Source: Perkinsus olseni (Eukaryota > Perkinsozoa > Perkinsida > Perkinsidae). From it: a stretch of DNA of 53,604 nucleotides. Numbering within the stretch: position 1 is the first letter of the stretch; every line of letters starts with the position of its first letter. Positions 11,555 to 22,800 of the stretch are shown here, piece by piece. The notes below the pieces were generated by a model. The model ran no database searches and had not been told where the DNA came from. It was given only the letters and a program-made list of their open reading frames with translations. The stretch lies in NCBI GenBank assembly GCA_013115135.1, contig JABANP010000372.1, positions 1 to 53,604 of the forward strand, read 5' to 3'. The position numbers were made by a program, and so were the translations under genes.

Positions 11555-13930
11555 TCATCGGAAACATCGGTCAACACCAGCATGCCATTCAAAATTAACC
11601 CTCAAAGGAACGTGGTCGCTGGGGATGTCGGAGTTTGGCAGTGTACCCTGTTTGGTGAGGATATCGACACTAGGGAGAGGGTCCATGGAAAGACCTACAA
11701 AGATCAGCTACTAATGGCGGCAGTCCAGTCTCTTAGGCGACGGCCACAACGGCGGGAGGAGCCATGCGATCGCTCTTACTCTGCAATTTTCCACGGCCCT
11801 CCTTGTAGAAGACATAGTCCAGGCAACCCTGCCAGGTGGGGGTGTAATTAGTAAACTCCGGTTCTCTTCCCAGCAATGTCTTCGCAGAGCTCATGAAGGA
11901 CCCACTAGGCAGCCGTAGAGGACCGACCGCATCTTCCGTGACACCCGGAATCTGGCCAGAGCAGGTACGACGTAAACGCGCATAAAATCTCTCCCGCAGA
12001 AGCCTTAACAAGAGCTTCGCAGAGAGTCTTCAAGTTTCGCACAGACGAGTTCGAAAGAACTAAGCGGCATGCCTTATCCTGGGCGCTCCCTAAGCTCGAT
12101 AAAGAAGAACGAAGATGATTACAATTCTATTTCCTGGTCGCAATGATACCGGATGCTCGGGGTGGTCGACGTCGACTGCTGCCTTGGTGAGCAGTTGGTA
12201 GCTGAAAGGAGAACTGCATTACTGAAGGCCCATTCCATATCCGTCCGGGAGGAAAAACAAGGAAGCGATCTCGAACGACGGAGGCCTGGCTGTCAACGAT
12301 GCTTCGACCCCTCTAGTATCAAAAGGCTACAAAAAGTAAGGGAGTGCAAGAGAGCTCGTGAGGGGTTCAAGAGGCTCCAGCCGGACAACCGCGTCCGCTG
12401 CGGCCCCAGGAATCAGAAGCTTATCGTATTGATTGAATCCTGGGTGGCCCGATCCGGCGTGCCGGGAGGGCACGAATCAATGCCGATCTTCCCTATTACA
12501 CAGCGCTGTCGGGCGGAGTGCTATTGAAGTCTCCACCGAGTACTACAGCAGGAGCGGGAGAGCTCGAAAGTTCACCTGATAACGGATCGTCCGGGAGCAC
12601 TTCCACGAGACATGAGCCCTAAGTGAGACCAGGATTCGTATGGCGATTGGCCTCATTCCTGATTGCCCAACGTATTGTACTGGGGACTGCGCGGATGGCG
12701 TCGACGACGCATCAAAGAGCAGAAGCACGCAAGGCACAGACATTACGCAGCAGTCGTTCGATTTGACCATCACTGCGCAAGTCTGTCCCTAAAGCGTGTA
12801 CCTTCCAGGTGCGCAGCTGGGCGGTATCAGTAGTCTACACGATCTGAGTTCATTTGGAACTTCGAATCAGAATCAACTTGTCCATGTCCACGATACTCTC
12901 ATTCTGAAGGATTCATCAGCTCCAGTCCGTAAATCTCGAATCCTATGGCTGCCTAGCAGGCCGGTGGTTGGCAGATACCCGCGCTAGAAGTAAGCCACTG
13001 CCGAGCTTATGCTCACCTGCAAAGTCCTCCAATTGACGTGATAGTAGATACGCCTGTAACAGCTTTATATCGGGGAACCTGACAGGAGCGGGCAGGCTCA
13101 CTGGCCCCCTGAGGACCTTCCTATGGAGAACCTCCGGACCATCCCCTCACTTCGGACTCCAAAACAAGTGTGTGGTGGCTGCAAGAACATCATAACCAGT
13201 AAGCCGGTCCCTCAGCAGGGCGGCCACGCACAGGTTGAGTTTCTCCCGTGTTTCCCTGTACCTGCTAAGAGCCCTCGCATGCTGTAGAGGCAGCTGGATG
13301 GTACTACAGAGCCCCTGCGAGGCCCCCCTGGGACTGAGCCAGCGGGTGGAGGTATCTATCCAAGGCATGGCACATTCGGAACTCGGTAGTGGCCAGAGGT
13401 TCGAAGCGATCAGCCTTGCAGAATAGGGCGCAACCGTCCTGCGGCGGAACGACCACTTCCGTTCGAACGAGTAAGAGACAGCAGCACCTTAGCTTGGACT
13501 GCCTCGTTTATCATAGCCGTGACCATCCGGTACCCACCCTTAGACTCGAGGGTGCTCTTTACGCTAGGAAGGGTGGCGATGTCGAGCTCCTGAGAGACGT
13601 TCCCTTCGCCCCTGGAGGCGATAGGGTACCAGGGACCAAACCTCTGGACTCCCCCCAGTCATCTCTGCCTCACCTGTAGAGCCACTATGTCAGCATTCAG
13701 TCTCAGCAAGTGATTAGTAAGGTTCACCAGTCGGGCGGCTGGCGCTATTGCCCTGAGAATTATAGTACTCCTACTCCTACTGCAGGATGTTGTGTAAGGT
13801 AGTAGCTCTACCTCCTTTTAGGGTTGTTGAATGCTGGATCAGCCAATAGCCGTTGATAGTGCGCCGAGTGCAATACGTTCCAGGTCAAGAAGGAGAAGGT
13901 GGAGGTAGGGACTGACGCCTGTGGTGGCAT
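11555..13930 (-). CDS. EEP-family nuclease (CCR4/nocturnin/PDE12 type)
   Basis: Start chosen at ATG 13930-13928, giving MPPQASVPTSTFSFLTWNVL; LTWNVL is the classical first strand of exonuclease-endonuclease-phosphatase enzymes. Next, in order: LLRLNADIVALQ with donor GTGAGG (about 13690), DGCALFCKADRFE (about 13400-13440), TTHLFWSPK (about 13150), PDIKLLQAYLLSRQLEDFA (about 13020-13075), VVLGGDFNSTPPDSAV with the catalytic GDFNS (12517-12534), FTNYTPTWQGCLDYVFY (about 11810-11856) and SDIPSDHVPLRVNFEW, which carries the catalytic SDH. The stop is TGA 11557-11555. All active-site elements are present, so the enzyme looks functional. The family includes poly(A) deadenylases and 2',5'-oligoadenylate phosphodiesterases. 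No LRR domain is seen at the N-terminus, so it is not a CNOT6-like CCR4. I cannot choose between the remaining subfamilies. No targeting peptide is obvious. Confidence 0.88.
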
Positions 13931-14868
13931 GGTGAGAAACTACCTCATGCAGGCCTTCCAGACACGCCTCCCCGACACAGAGTCCAGAATAGGAATACTC
14001 TGACTCTACACTCGATAATTTCTGATGTGCTACATCTGCAACACAGTGCTAAGCCAATGTTGAAGCGCTGGAAGCCTCCACGAGTCTTCCTCGATACTGG
14101 CAGCAGCAGCAGCAGACCATTGCAAGCGCGGCCCTGGACACAGGACATCGCCACCTGGTCAACACGCCTCTTCCCAGCTCGACGCCGTCGTAGATGAGCA
14201 GCCACGACACCGGGATATCCTAGGTGTAGGAGCGATGTTAATAGAAGATTGTAATGTTTATATCGCTGATCCTATCTTGCTCCGACAAGAAGCTACGCTG
14301 AAGCTAAGCTAAGTAGCGGATGATAAGAAACAACAGATGAAAGATTTGATTCCAAATGGCAGAACCCGGGTGTTGTGTTCTCAATCAGTCAGTCTCTTCA
14401 CAAGATCCCCATCCCCCTGACCAGTTAGAGGGCTCTATCCTCGATCCAGCCGACTCGATGACTTCACAAAACCAGCAACTAGACCATGCACGTCGGCAAC
14501 TCTCCGACCACGACGGCCTCGTTCGACCGCTTTGAGGTACACGTCTCGACCTCAGGTGGCAACTCGCAAATGACACGCGAAGTGCAAAGCGATTTTCAAT
14601 CGGGCTCGCTAACCTTTCTTTCCGAATACCATTCCTTCACCAACTCACGAACCAAACACCATGATGATGGTCATACTAGGTCGAGTAGCCTCGGGTCCTC
14701 GTATAATCAACGTGCGAGCCAGTTGCAACCACTGAGGTCAGCAGCGATGCAGCTCCGCTAGACAATAATGTACTTTCAAACAGCTCGGAAAATAATGATA
14801 ATAATAATCATATTGATGACGTGAAAATAAATAGCTAACAGCCAACTTCTTCGCTTCTGTCAACTTCC
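13931..14868. other. Gap with one weak plus-strand reading frame
   Basis: Upstream region of the EEP nuclease and 3' side of the low-complexity gene. A plus-strand frame with a real ATG at 14486 runs to TAG at 14761 (91 codons, Ser/Thr/Gln-rich, including a HHDDGHTRSSS segment). It has no recognisable motif, and its only support is its length. The stretch 14760-14830 is AT-rich with ATAATAAT-type runs. Confidence 0.3.
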
Positions 14869-16087
14869 TCATTCCCACTGTTCGTTCGTCTGATCGCCAT
14901 ACTCTCCGTACTCTCCACCGGTGCCGTACCAGCCTCCAGCATCTGAAGACCATCACTATAAGAGGCTGTGGGGGGACCGCCATCGCCGCCGCCCCCCAAA
15001 GTGAGCCGCCATACTGTGTTCTCTGCAGCAATAACCGCTGAGGTTTGCTCCTGCACCAGGGGCTCAGCCAAGGGGGGCGATGGTGATGGCGATAATGGTA
15101 GTGGTTGTGGTGGATTCCAGGAGAACTCGGCAGCTTCAGACGCTCTACACGGGCTATAGGGATTACCTGGTGTCGCAGCAGCGTCCTCATTGGGCTCGTA
15201 ACTGACGAAGGACGCGGACTACGGAGGAGGGCAACGGTGATAATGACAGGCCTTACTGTTCTTCTAAGGTCTTAGGTGCCCTAGGGAACTTCGAACTCAA
15301 ATGCCAGCCGTAATCAACGCGGTTCTCCCATTGGCCCTCATTGTCCGCAGCATCCTTACCATCGTCGTAGTAGTAGTATCTAATACAACAGTACAGCAAT
15401 AGCGCCTCATCCGATGCTCCCACCTGGTGTCCCAATCATTGTTGTTCCACCAGCTGTTTTGACGATTGCGGTCCTCCAAGGTGGCCCATTGCTCTTGCCC
15501 CCAATCATTCTTAGGCGTTTCCGGTGTGTACTCCCAGTAGTCGGACGTCTTGTTGTAATCTGCAAACATCACATAAAGATCCGATAAAGCCTACTCACCA
15601 AAGTGCTACAATCATCATAGTAGTTGTCCTCCCCTTCCCCCTCTTCCTTGTTCTCCTCTTCCTTCTTCCATTCGGTGTAACCCGTGTCGCGGCTCCAGTA
15701 CCAATCACCATCACCACAGTACCACCAATTGCCGACCCAATAGCCTCCCTTAGAATAGTCATTATAATCATACCAGTCACCAGACCGGTCGTAATAACGA
15801 CCCCATGAGCCATAGCGCCCGCCGGAAGGACTACGATCGCCACTGCCGTAAGAAGAATAGTAATAGCCCTTGCCCCAAGTGTCCCAATCCTTGTTGTAGG
15901 TTCTCCACTGAGACCTTCCTCGGGACTGGCTCCTCTGACTGGAATCACCGCGCCTGAAAATTACTACTTATAAAGTGATCTGCAGACGCCCACCCTCTCC
16001 CTACCAGTCCTTGTAGTAGTCACGATAGCCACCACTATACACCGCCGGGGCCGCACTGTAGCTCCTCGAGAAGTTTAAAGTAGTCAT
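14869..16087 (-). CDS. Trp/Tyr/Gly/Asp-rich low-complexity protein
   Basis: A clean exon model can be read. Exon 1 is 16005-16087 (ATG 16087-16085; MTTLNFSRSYSAAPAVYSGG), exon 2 is 15610-15953, exon 3 is 15424-15559 and exon 4 runs from 15379. The introns are 51, 50 and 44 nt with GT-AG ends and matching phases. Exon 2 starts with an RS-like stretch (SQRSQSRGRSQW) and turns into repeats of Tyr, Trp, Gly and Asp (RYYDRSGDWYDYNDYSKGG), then a Glu/Lys patch; exon 3 is Trp/Asn/Asp-rich (WWNNNDWDTR). Read straight through, the protein ends at TAA 15255-15253 (229 residues). That TAA is part of GTAAGG, a strong donor, and a further exon with the same composition (GGWYGTGGEYGEYGDQ) ends at TGA 14871-14869, so a longer form is likely. 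No folded domain is recognised. Such sequences are common in RNA-granule and splicing-associated proteins (inference only). Confidence 0.7.
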
Positions 16088-16935
16088 TTTAGCAGGGTAA
16101 ATGAAGGTCTGCAGATCAGGCGTCATTGGTCGCAATGAGCACGAAGCCTCAGCAACGCCCAACACTGACCACGATGGCCCCTCGGGATCCCTCGATCACA
16201 GGAAGGCCTCGGGGATATCAGAAAGGTGTCGTAGGTATTGCTACATATATAATTTAGTTCTATTCGACCCCAAGGGCTGCCTTACACAACATTAACACGC
16301 ATGATCAAATCATGCGTTATCGAGGACGACATCTTGGAATCTTGCATTATCTCAACGGCCGCGCACGTCCCCAAGATACGCCGATGCAAACGTAAACCTT
16401 TCTTCCCGGCCCGGGAGTCCCGGGTGAAGTGCAAGAGATCGTGGCGATTAACTTGAGAAAACGTCCGCTTCCATCTCCTCACAGAACCGTCCCCAAGTGG
16501 ACTGCACCATCTACGAGACGCTGCGGGTACCGCTGAGGGGGCATCCCCAGTGAATCCCTCCTTTACTTCCTTTCTGGTAGTGGTGAAAGCTCGTTGTGTT
16601 CTTCAGTAAGCACATCTGCCCCCTGGGGTAGAGTGGTTGCCATCGACCACACTGCAGGGGGGCCCTGGAGGGTGTGATCTTCGGCCGTACAGCTTGTCGT
16701 ATGTGTCTTGGGAGATGTCCCTCATAATGAGGAGAGCCCTTCACCCGCCCCATTGGGGATTCTTACCCCGACCATCATCGTCGTGCAATCGCGTATTCTG
16801 TTCGAGTACCGCCACGGAAGGGTATTCTCGATCGGAAATCCTGTCCATACGGCAGCGGTACCATGGGCCACTAACCACACTTTACAAGTAGTAGGCCTAG
16901 CATCTCGACCCGCCGCTCAACCAATCACGCTGTAG
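16088..16935. promoter_or_regulatory. Divergent intergenic region and unresolved first exons
   Basis: This separates the start of the low-complexity gene (-) from the aminotransferase (+). It should hold both promoters and the 5' exon(s) of the aminotransferase, whose N-terminal residues I could not place. A minus-strand open segment at 16640-16740 (ISQDTYDKLYGRR) is intriguing but isolated. No TATA-like or known motif was certain. Confidence 0.3.
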
Positions 16936-18731
16936 TGAACCCCTTGTCATCACCAAAGGCCGCATGCAGTACCTCTACGATGACTCCGGGCGGAAGTACC
17001 TCGGTAAGCCCGTGCGTCCACGACGAAGGGACGGTGCTTTCAGATTTACTGGGGGGAATTGTCACGGTTTCTGTCGGCCATTGCCATCCCCGCATAACCG
17101 AGGTTATACAGAGGCAGGCCGCTGAGCTAGTACACACCTCAGCGATCTATGCCCACCCTCAGCCGGTAATCAGGATGTTGTTATCCTCCTCGCCATCCGC
17201 TGTCGTAGACTTTGTATGCCAAGGAGTTGGTGGAACGCCTTCCTCAACGCCCCGATGGGAAGAGTTGGAAGGTTTACTTCGTCAACTCGGGTTCAGAGGC
17301 TAACGTAACCTCACCTCATGGAAGCCACTCTGCGTCCAGTCTTCACTCAGGACCTAGCCGTCATGCTAGCGAGGCTTTACACAGGACGATGGCCCATCGT
17401 GGCGCTGCGCAATGGGTATCATGGAATGACCGGAGGGACGCAGGGTCTAACAGCAGTTGGTAGGTCGAACAGGTTGTTGGAGTCTGTAGGATCATAATGA
17501 CTACCACCGTTCTTCAGGCTTTTACAAGCATCAAGTGCCTGCTGGGTTTGGGGTTGAGCATCTTGCCGTCCCCAAAGTGTGAGTCTTCCGGGTCCCGGAG
17601 TCCGGGAGTGACTTGTGGCATAACAACTCATTCCTCTAGCGTTATTGTCCCCGTCTTACGGTGGAGTAGGTATAAATCGAGGCTCGGTCCCGAGGCCTCC
17701 GTGGAGGACATTGTCCGGTATCATCTCAACGACCTAGATGATCACCTGGACTCCTGCATGAGTGACGGGCAGGTGAGAGCGGAGAGCCCCTGTTGGGGAG
17801 AGGCCTACATTGCTTCAGGTCGCTGCCTTCATTGCTGAGTCTACACAGGGCGTTGGTGGTGTCGTCACTCTGCCTCCTGGGTAAGAGGCGTCCTGTTGTC
17901 CTCCGTCGGCCCTGATCTGCCGTCTCGATCGGTAGATATCTGCAAGGCGTCTACGACCGCATCAGATCTGTTGGAGGTATTTGCATCGCGGATGAGGTGC
18001 AGACGGGTTTCGGCCGAACTGGGACCAACTTCTGGGGATTCCAGAATCACGGTGGGCCCAGAATGTGTCCACGTTCGCAATACCTCTACTGTGTGTAGGA
18101 GTCGTGCCGGACGTTGTTACAATGGCGAAGAGCATCGGTAATGGCATGCCCTTGGCAGCCGTCGCAGCTCGCGAAGATATCATGAACGAGCTGGGAAGGA
18201 AGGCATTTTTCGTGAGCGGCGGCTTGCTGTATTTGTATTCTCTATCGAAGAGGGCCTCTGCGAACGCCCGTGGATGGTATCGGTCTCTCAGAACACCTAT
18301 GGGGGCGGCCCTGTGCAAACGGCCGTGGGACGGGAAGTGCTTCGGATCATCGATGATGACAAACTCATGGACCATTGCAGGGATGTCGGCGGTTATTTCT
18401 TGAGCCATCTGGAAGAGCTCAAGGCAAGGGCCTCCGAAATTAACCTAAGCATCTCTATCGATCGCCGACGCAGGTAAAACACTCGCATATCGTCGGCGAC
18501 GTGCGAGGCACCGGTCTCCTTATCGGCATAGAGCACATCGGAGAGAGTCCAGCTGCCGAGATGAAGTGGGCGTGGAACCGACTGAAGGAGAAGGGATTCC
18601 TAGTTGGCGGCCCGGGGCCCCACGGCAACATCTTTAGAATAGCACCCCCAATGTGCATTACCAAGGATGATGTCGATGGTTTCTGCACTGCCTTGGACGA
18701 AGTTTATGCGCAAGTGGCGGCTCGCAGATGA
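16936..18731 (+). CDS. Alanine-glyoxylate aminotransferase 2-like, class III PLP aminotransferase
   Basis: Several exons can be read: 16936-17003 ([18 protein letters not shown]), 17044-17165 ([18 protein letters not shown]), 17209-17304 ([21 protein letters not shown]), 17351-17459 ([29 protein letters not shown]), then [93 protein letters not shown] and [18 protein letters not shown]. It ends at TGA after AARR. The introns are 40, 43 and 46 nt where measured. The PLP-binding Lys is the AAG at 18128-18130, the cofactor Asp is in ADEVQTG, and the NSGSEAN phosphate loop is present. So all catalytic elements of AGXT2-type enzymes are kept. Known family role: transamination of glyoxylate with alanine and of beta-aminoisobutyrate or dimethylarginine, usually mitochondrial. 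The presequence is unresolved. Confidence 0.9.
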
Positions 18732-19845
18732 GTCGTGCATCTCCCCGATTAGCCGAGCGTCGTCGAAAAAGATTCTGGCATCTATTACTTTTGTTTTCAT
18801 ATTGAAATACCATTTCTCGGAAATGCCGCTCTCGCACACGCAGGGTGCTGATTGAGCTCACTGCGTCTATTAGCAACGGCCGTCTTAATATCATCTCATT
18901 GTCGTCATCTTGTTAGCAATGTCACCCAAACGCCTGTGATGCTTAGTCTCCTCCATCCCGTTTCGAGTTTTTAATATTCATTCGTGGGCCCGTTGAGAGG
19001 AAGTCAGACCTCGACTCACGACGGAAGGCAACTTTGTAGACAACACGGAGCTGCCACAGAAGCAGCCAGGGGCCGCAGCTTGAGGGTATACGGAGCTCCA
19101 AAGTGAGCGCTATTACGGAGCGTGAGGACAGGACGAGAGGGAAGGAGTATAGACCTACACCAGTGAGGGACCTCTCGTCATGCGGCACTGGTAGGACCAT
19201 ATTTGCGGATTCTATGTCCCGCGAGGAGATGCATGTGACCCACTACATCACGGAGTACGTCTCCACAGCTCACCGTTGGCCCTCTCTCTCGTGAAAAGCT
19301 CGCTTTGGCGACGCGGTGTTGCCTATTACCTTGCTGAGCTCGACACATTGGGGCCAGAAGAGAATGAAAGACCGCCTCTCAGTCTCTCAGTTTTCGGGTG
19401 ATACATTGTCAATCGGGTAGTAAAAATGATGGATATATTGTGAGCGGCTCCTTGCAAACGACCGATGCGCTCGATTGCGGGATGCGAAGTTATCGTTCAA
19501 CCCCTCACAATAGCGGCTGATGCAGAAGGAAAAATATCGATATCGGCTTTGTGACTGGGGGCCACAGATGCATCCACTGCACAAGATGCAAGATAAAAAA
19601 ATGAATCTCGGTGTAAATGAAGAGAGAAGTACGGATCACCGCTTGCGGAATCAGCCGTACAGGCACTGATGAGAAGCGATAGCGCACGTCGTTGTGTGCA
19701 AACGGTGTGACTGCTCCTCGCGACGACGGCGAGCTCGTACAATATCCGCACGAGAATGACTAACTCGGCGCCCCAAGTTGATGAATCTCGTTTGGTACAA
19801 GTAACAGTAGAAACACTACGTGAACAGACGTTGGGGTTCGAAGAA
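18732..19845. other. Intergenic region between two convergent genes, with a weak small reading frame
   Basis: The aminotransferase (+) ends at its left and the MRD1 gene (-) at its right. A plus-strand open segment at 19103-19294 (with RTIFADSMSREEMHVTHYI) could be an exon of a small gene. It has no ATG at its head (the first in-frame ATG is at 19216), and an equal minus-strand frame overlaps it. Nothing else is supported. Confidence 0.3.
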
Positions 19846-22800
19846 CTACTCTTCGAGCGCATTGATTTTCCGTCGCTTAGCCGACTCGTTCATCCTCTCA
19901 TGGCGTTTTCGCTCCTCCTTCATATCTTGCTTTAGCCTCGCGGTCTCAATAGAAGTGTCTTCATGAGCGGCTGGCTCTAGCACGAGTCTGATGAAAAATG
20001 GTCGTTGCTCTTCTGTCTTCAGACAACGACGACTAAGCAGCTCACCTCCTCCCGTAGAGATGGGTATGTTGCAGAGCTTCCATCGCAGCGAGGGCCTCCG
20101 ATCTCGAAACGAACTCGACGAAAGCGAAACCTCGGTGACCGCTCCTAAAAGGCAGTTCGCGTGGAAGCGTAAATGACGACAGAATGGCGACATGCCTGAC
20201 TCACCTGTCAACTTTCAGCGGCATTCGAACCGCAACAACATTGCCGTATGTGGAGAAGAGCTTCCGAATATCTCTGCGGGATGCCTCGAAGGCAACATTC
20301 CGAACGCATAACCTGGCATGTCACAGATCACAAAGATACCTCCCCGAGACCAACGGGCACAGCTCCACCTCAGGGCGAGAGGCCTGCAGGCATTCTACCT
20401 GTTCGTAGCGCCCTTGGTATCCGCTTGAGTGACACCAGCCTGCGCCACGTTTGACGCGCTATGACCGCCTCCTGTTTTGCCTCCTCTGCCCATCTGTAGC
20501 TCCAGAGTTCGCCCATCCAGCGAACTGCCTTGAAGACGCTTGATGCACTCCTTAGCAGCTGACGAAGAAGAGAAAATCTCGGGTGAGACGGCTGACGAGC
20601 ACTTCCGGTCCACTGACCCTTGGAGTTCTTAAATTCGACGAAGCCAAAGCCCATAGACAGCTGGCGGCCGTCGGGCATAGTCTTCCGGGATATCGTACAC
20701 TTGATGTAGCCTGTTTGCTTCATGAAGTGCTGACGAAGAGCCTGACAGCGACAGCTGCGAGTGGCCTTCCGCCTTTCCAAGAGCACTTCACCTCCTCTGT
20801 CGTGTCGAAGTTTAGCCCCTTGACAAAGACGCTAACACTGCCGGCGACATCCTCCTCCTCATGAGCCGTCTCCTCTTCCGTCGATGCACTCGGCTCCTCC
20901 CGCGGTTCGGCCTCCTTCTCCTCGACTCCCTCCATCGGGACGGATGACTGATCATCAAGGAGCGATCATGAGCAGCCCAGCATTGTAAGGTGGCAGGGAC
21001 GACGCCGAAAATGCCATGATACCGGCAGACAGATGCAGGGTAGGCATTCACCGAACGCTGAGTACATAAGGCTTGAATATTACCTCCTCCGCAGCTCCAT
21101 CATGTTCATCACTGGCGACCTTCTCTTCTCTCTCCTCCTGATCCCCCTTCGGCTCGAAGATGTTCTCAGGTGCCCACTCCACGTAAAGCGGAGCGTTCTT
21201 GAAGCGACGATACGAGAGCTTCTTGAAAGCGTGCTGTGCTGTCTTTCCGTCCACGAATTGAGCGATGGCGACCGTCTTCGTCGGCGCTAATAGCAGCCTA
21301 AAGACAAATGTAAACGCTGATCTCACAGTGTATGGCCGCCCTACTTCTGCATGGCTGAATGTTCACTATCCTTCGCCGCGCTGACGTATTTCCCAATAAC
21401 AGCCCTGAGTTCCGCCAGCGTCACAGACTCCGCCGGAAGATGCTTGAGTATGAGCGTATCCTTAGATCTAGCCAGCTTTGGCTTTTCCCCTTGCTCCCTT
21501 TCCCAGGCTTAGTTGCCTCAGCGTCGTAAGTTGTCGCTTTTGATGTCAGTAGAGATGTACCTCGAGATAATTCAGTAGCGTGATGTTGTACCACCACTTA
21601 GTCAATTGGATACAACATAACCGAGATTCGACATAACTCTACACAGCGGACGATTAATACCTTTCCTCTCGAAAGCGTCGACTCTCACTCCTTCCTCCTT
21701 TAGCCACTGCTTGACCTCTCGGACAACCTCAGTCTCACCAACAGCCGCTCGGACCGCTAGGTCATCAGCTTCGACATCCATGATCTGGAAGAGCAAGAAT
21801 CCCAGCTACTCCTTCCTATCACGACCAGTATGGGCAGCGGTTATTTAGCTAGGATTCATAAATGACAAGTCTCAGCTACGTGAGCAGTACATATCCTCAC
21901 CGGATTGTCACAAGACCGAAACATCACAGGATTTGCGGTTCAATCGGAGTAGACCGCCGCCGGCTCCTCCCTGTTCGATTCACAGCGGCCTACAACCTCC
22001 AAAAATACTACGGAAATATTACATCAGCTTTGGTCAAACCAAGCTTGTTGGCAGCAGCGCTGACCGCGGAGTTGGCAGATACGAAAAGCAGGTTCCAAGT
22101 GTGCTGCTCCGCGTTCTCCCTCCTCTTCCTCAGCTGCTCTTGCTTACGACTCAATCGCTTCTCGTCACGTTCGACCATGCTTCGTTGGTCGAGCTTGAGC
22201 TGCCTTGATACGCAGAACACGGCCTTGGAAAACCTATAGAGGAAGCCATAGGAGATATGCAACTACACGAGATGCTCCATCCGAGGCTTGAAAAGAGACC
22301 GAAGATCGACTACCAACCTTTCCATGCATTTCAGCTTTCGCTCTCACAGCATGTTCGGGGAAGAGGTAGGTCACATAAGCCATGCCGCGAGACCTGTGGA
22401 GACCGACCAATGATGCTCCCGCCAGCGTTGCACAGAGCCCGTTGACAGTTCGAGCAGCGTGCCTTCCTCACTTTTTGGAGTCCTCATCCCTCAGTACCAC
22501 CACATCTTCGATGGACCCAAACTTCCTGAACAAACCAACGAATCACGCGGTTTGCGGACGATCTCCAAAGCATCCAAGAGTCCCAGGGCCCGATCCAGTG
22601 ACTTCACCGAACGACGGAACCAGCAGTCGGGAGCTCAACTAGAGACCTCGGCAGTTGTTGGATGGATATTCGCTCAGCACCCGCCAACTACTGAAAAGGC
22701 CTTCTTTATATCGTCCTCTGTCGCGATGTAGGGTAAATTGACCAGCAGCAGCCTCGCGGTGTCCATTAATACGGCATCAGAATCCTCTCCACCAGCGTCA

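Noticed and set aside
12153..12527. Plus-strand frame of 124 codons
   Set aside because: It overlaps the catalytic GDFNS exon of the EEP nuclease on the other strand and is basic, low-quality sequence.
19497..19862. Minus-strand frame of 121 codons past the MRD1 stop
   Set aside because: It overlaps the MRD1 C-terminus in another frame, shows no motif, and contains no likely splice link.
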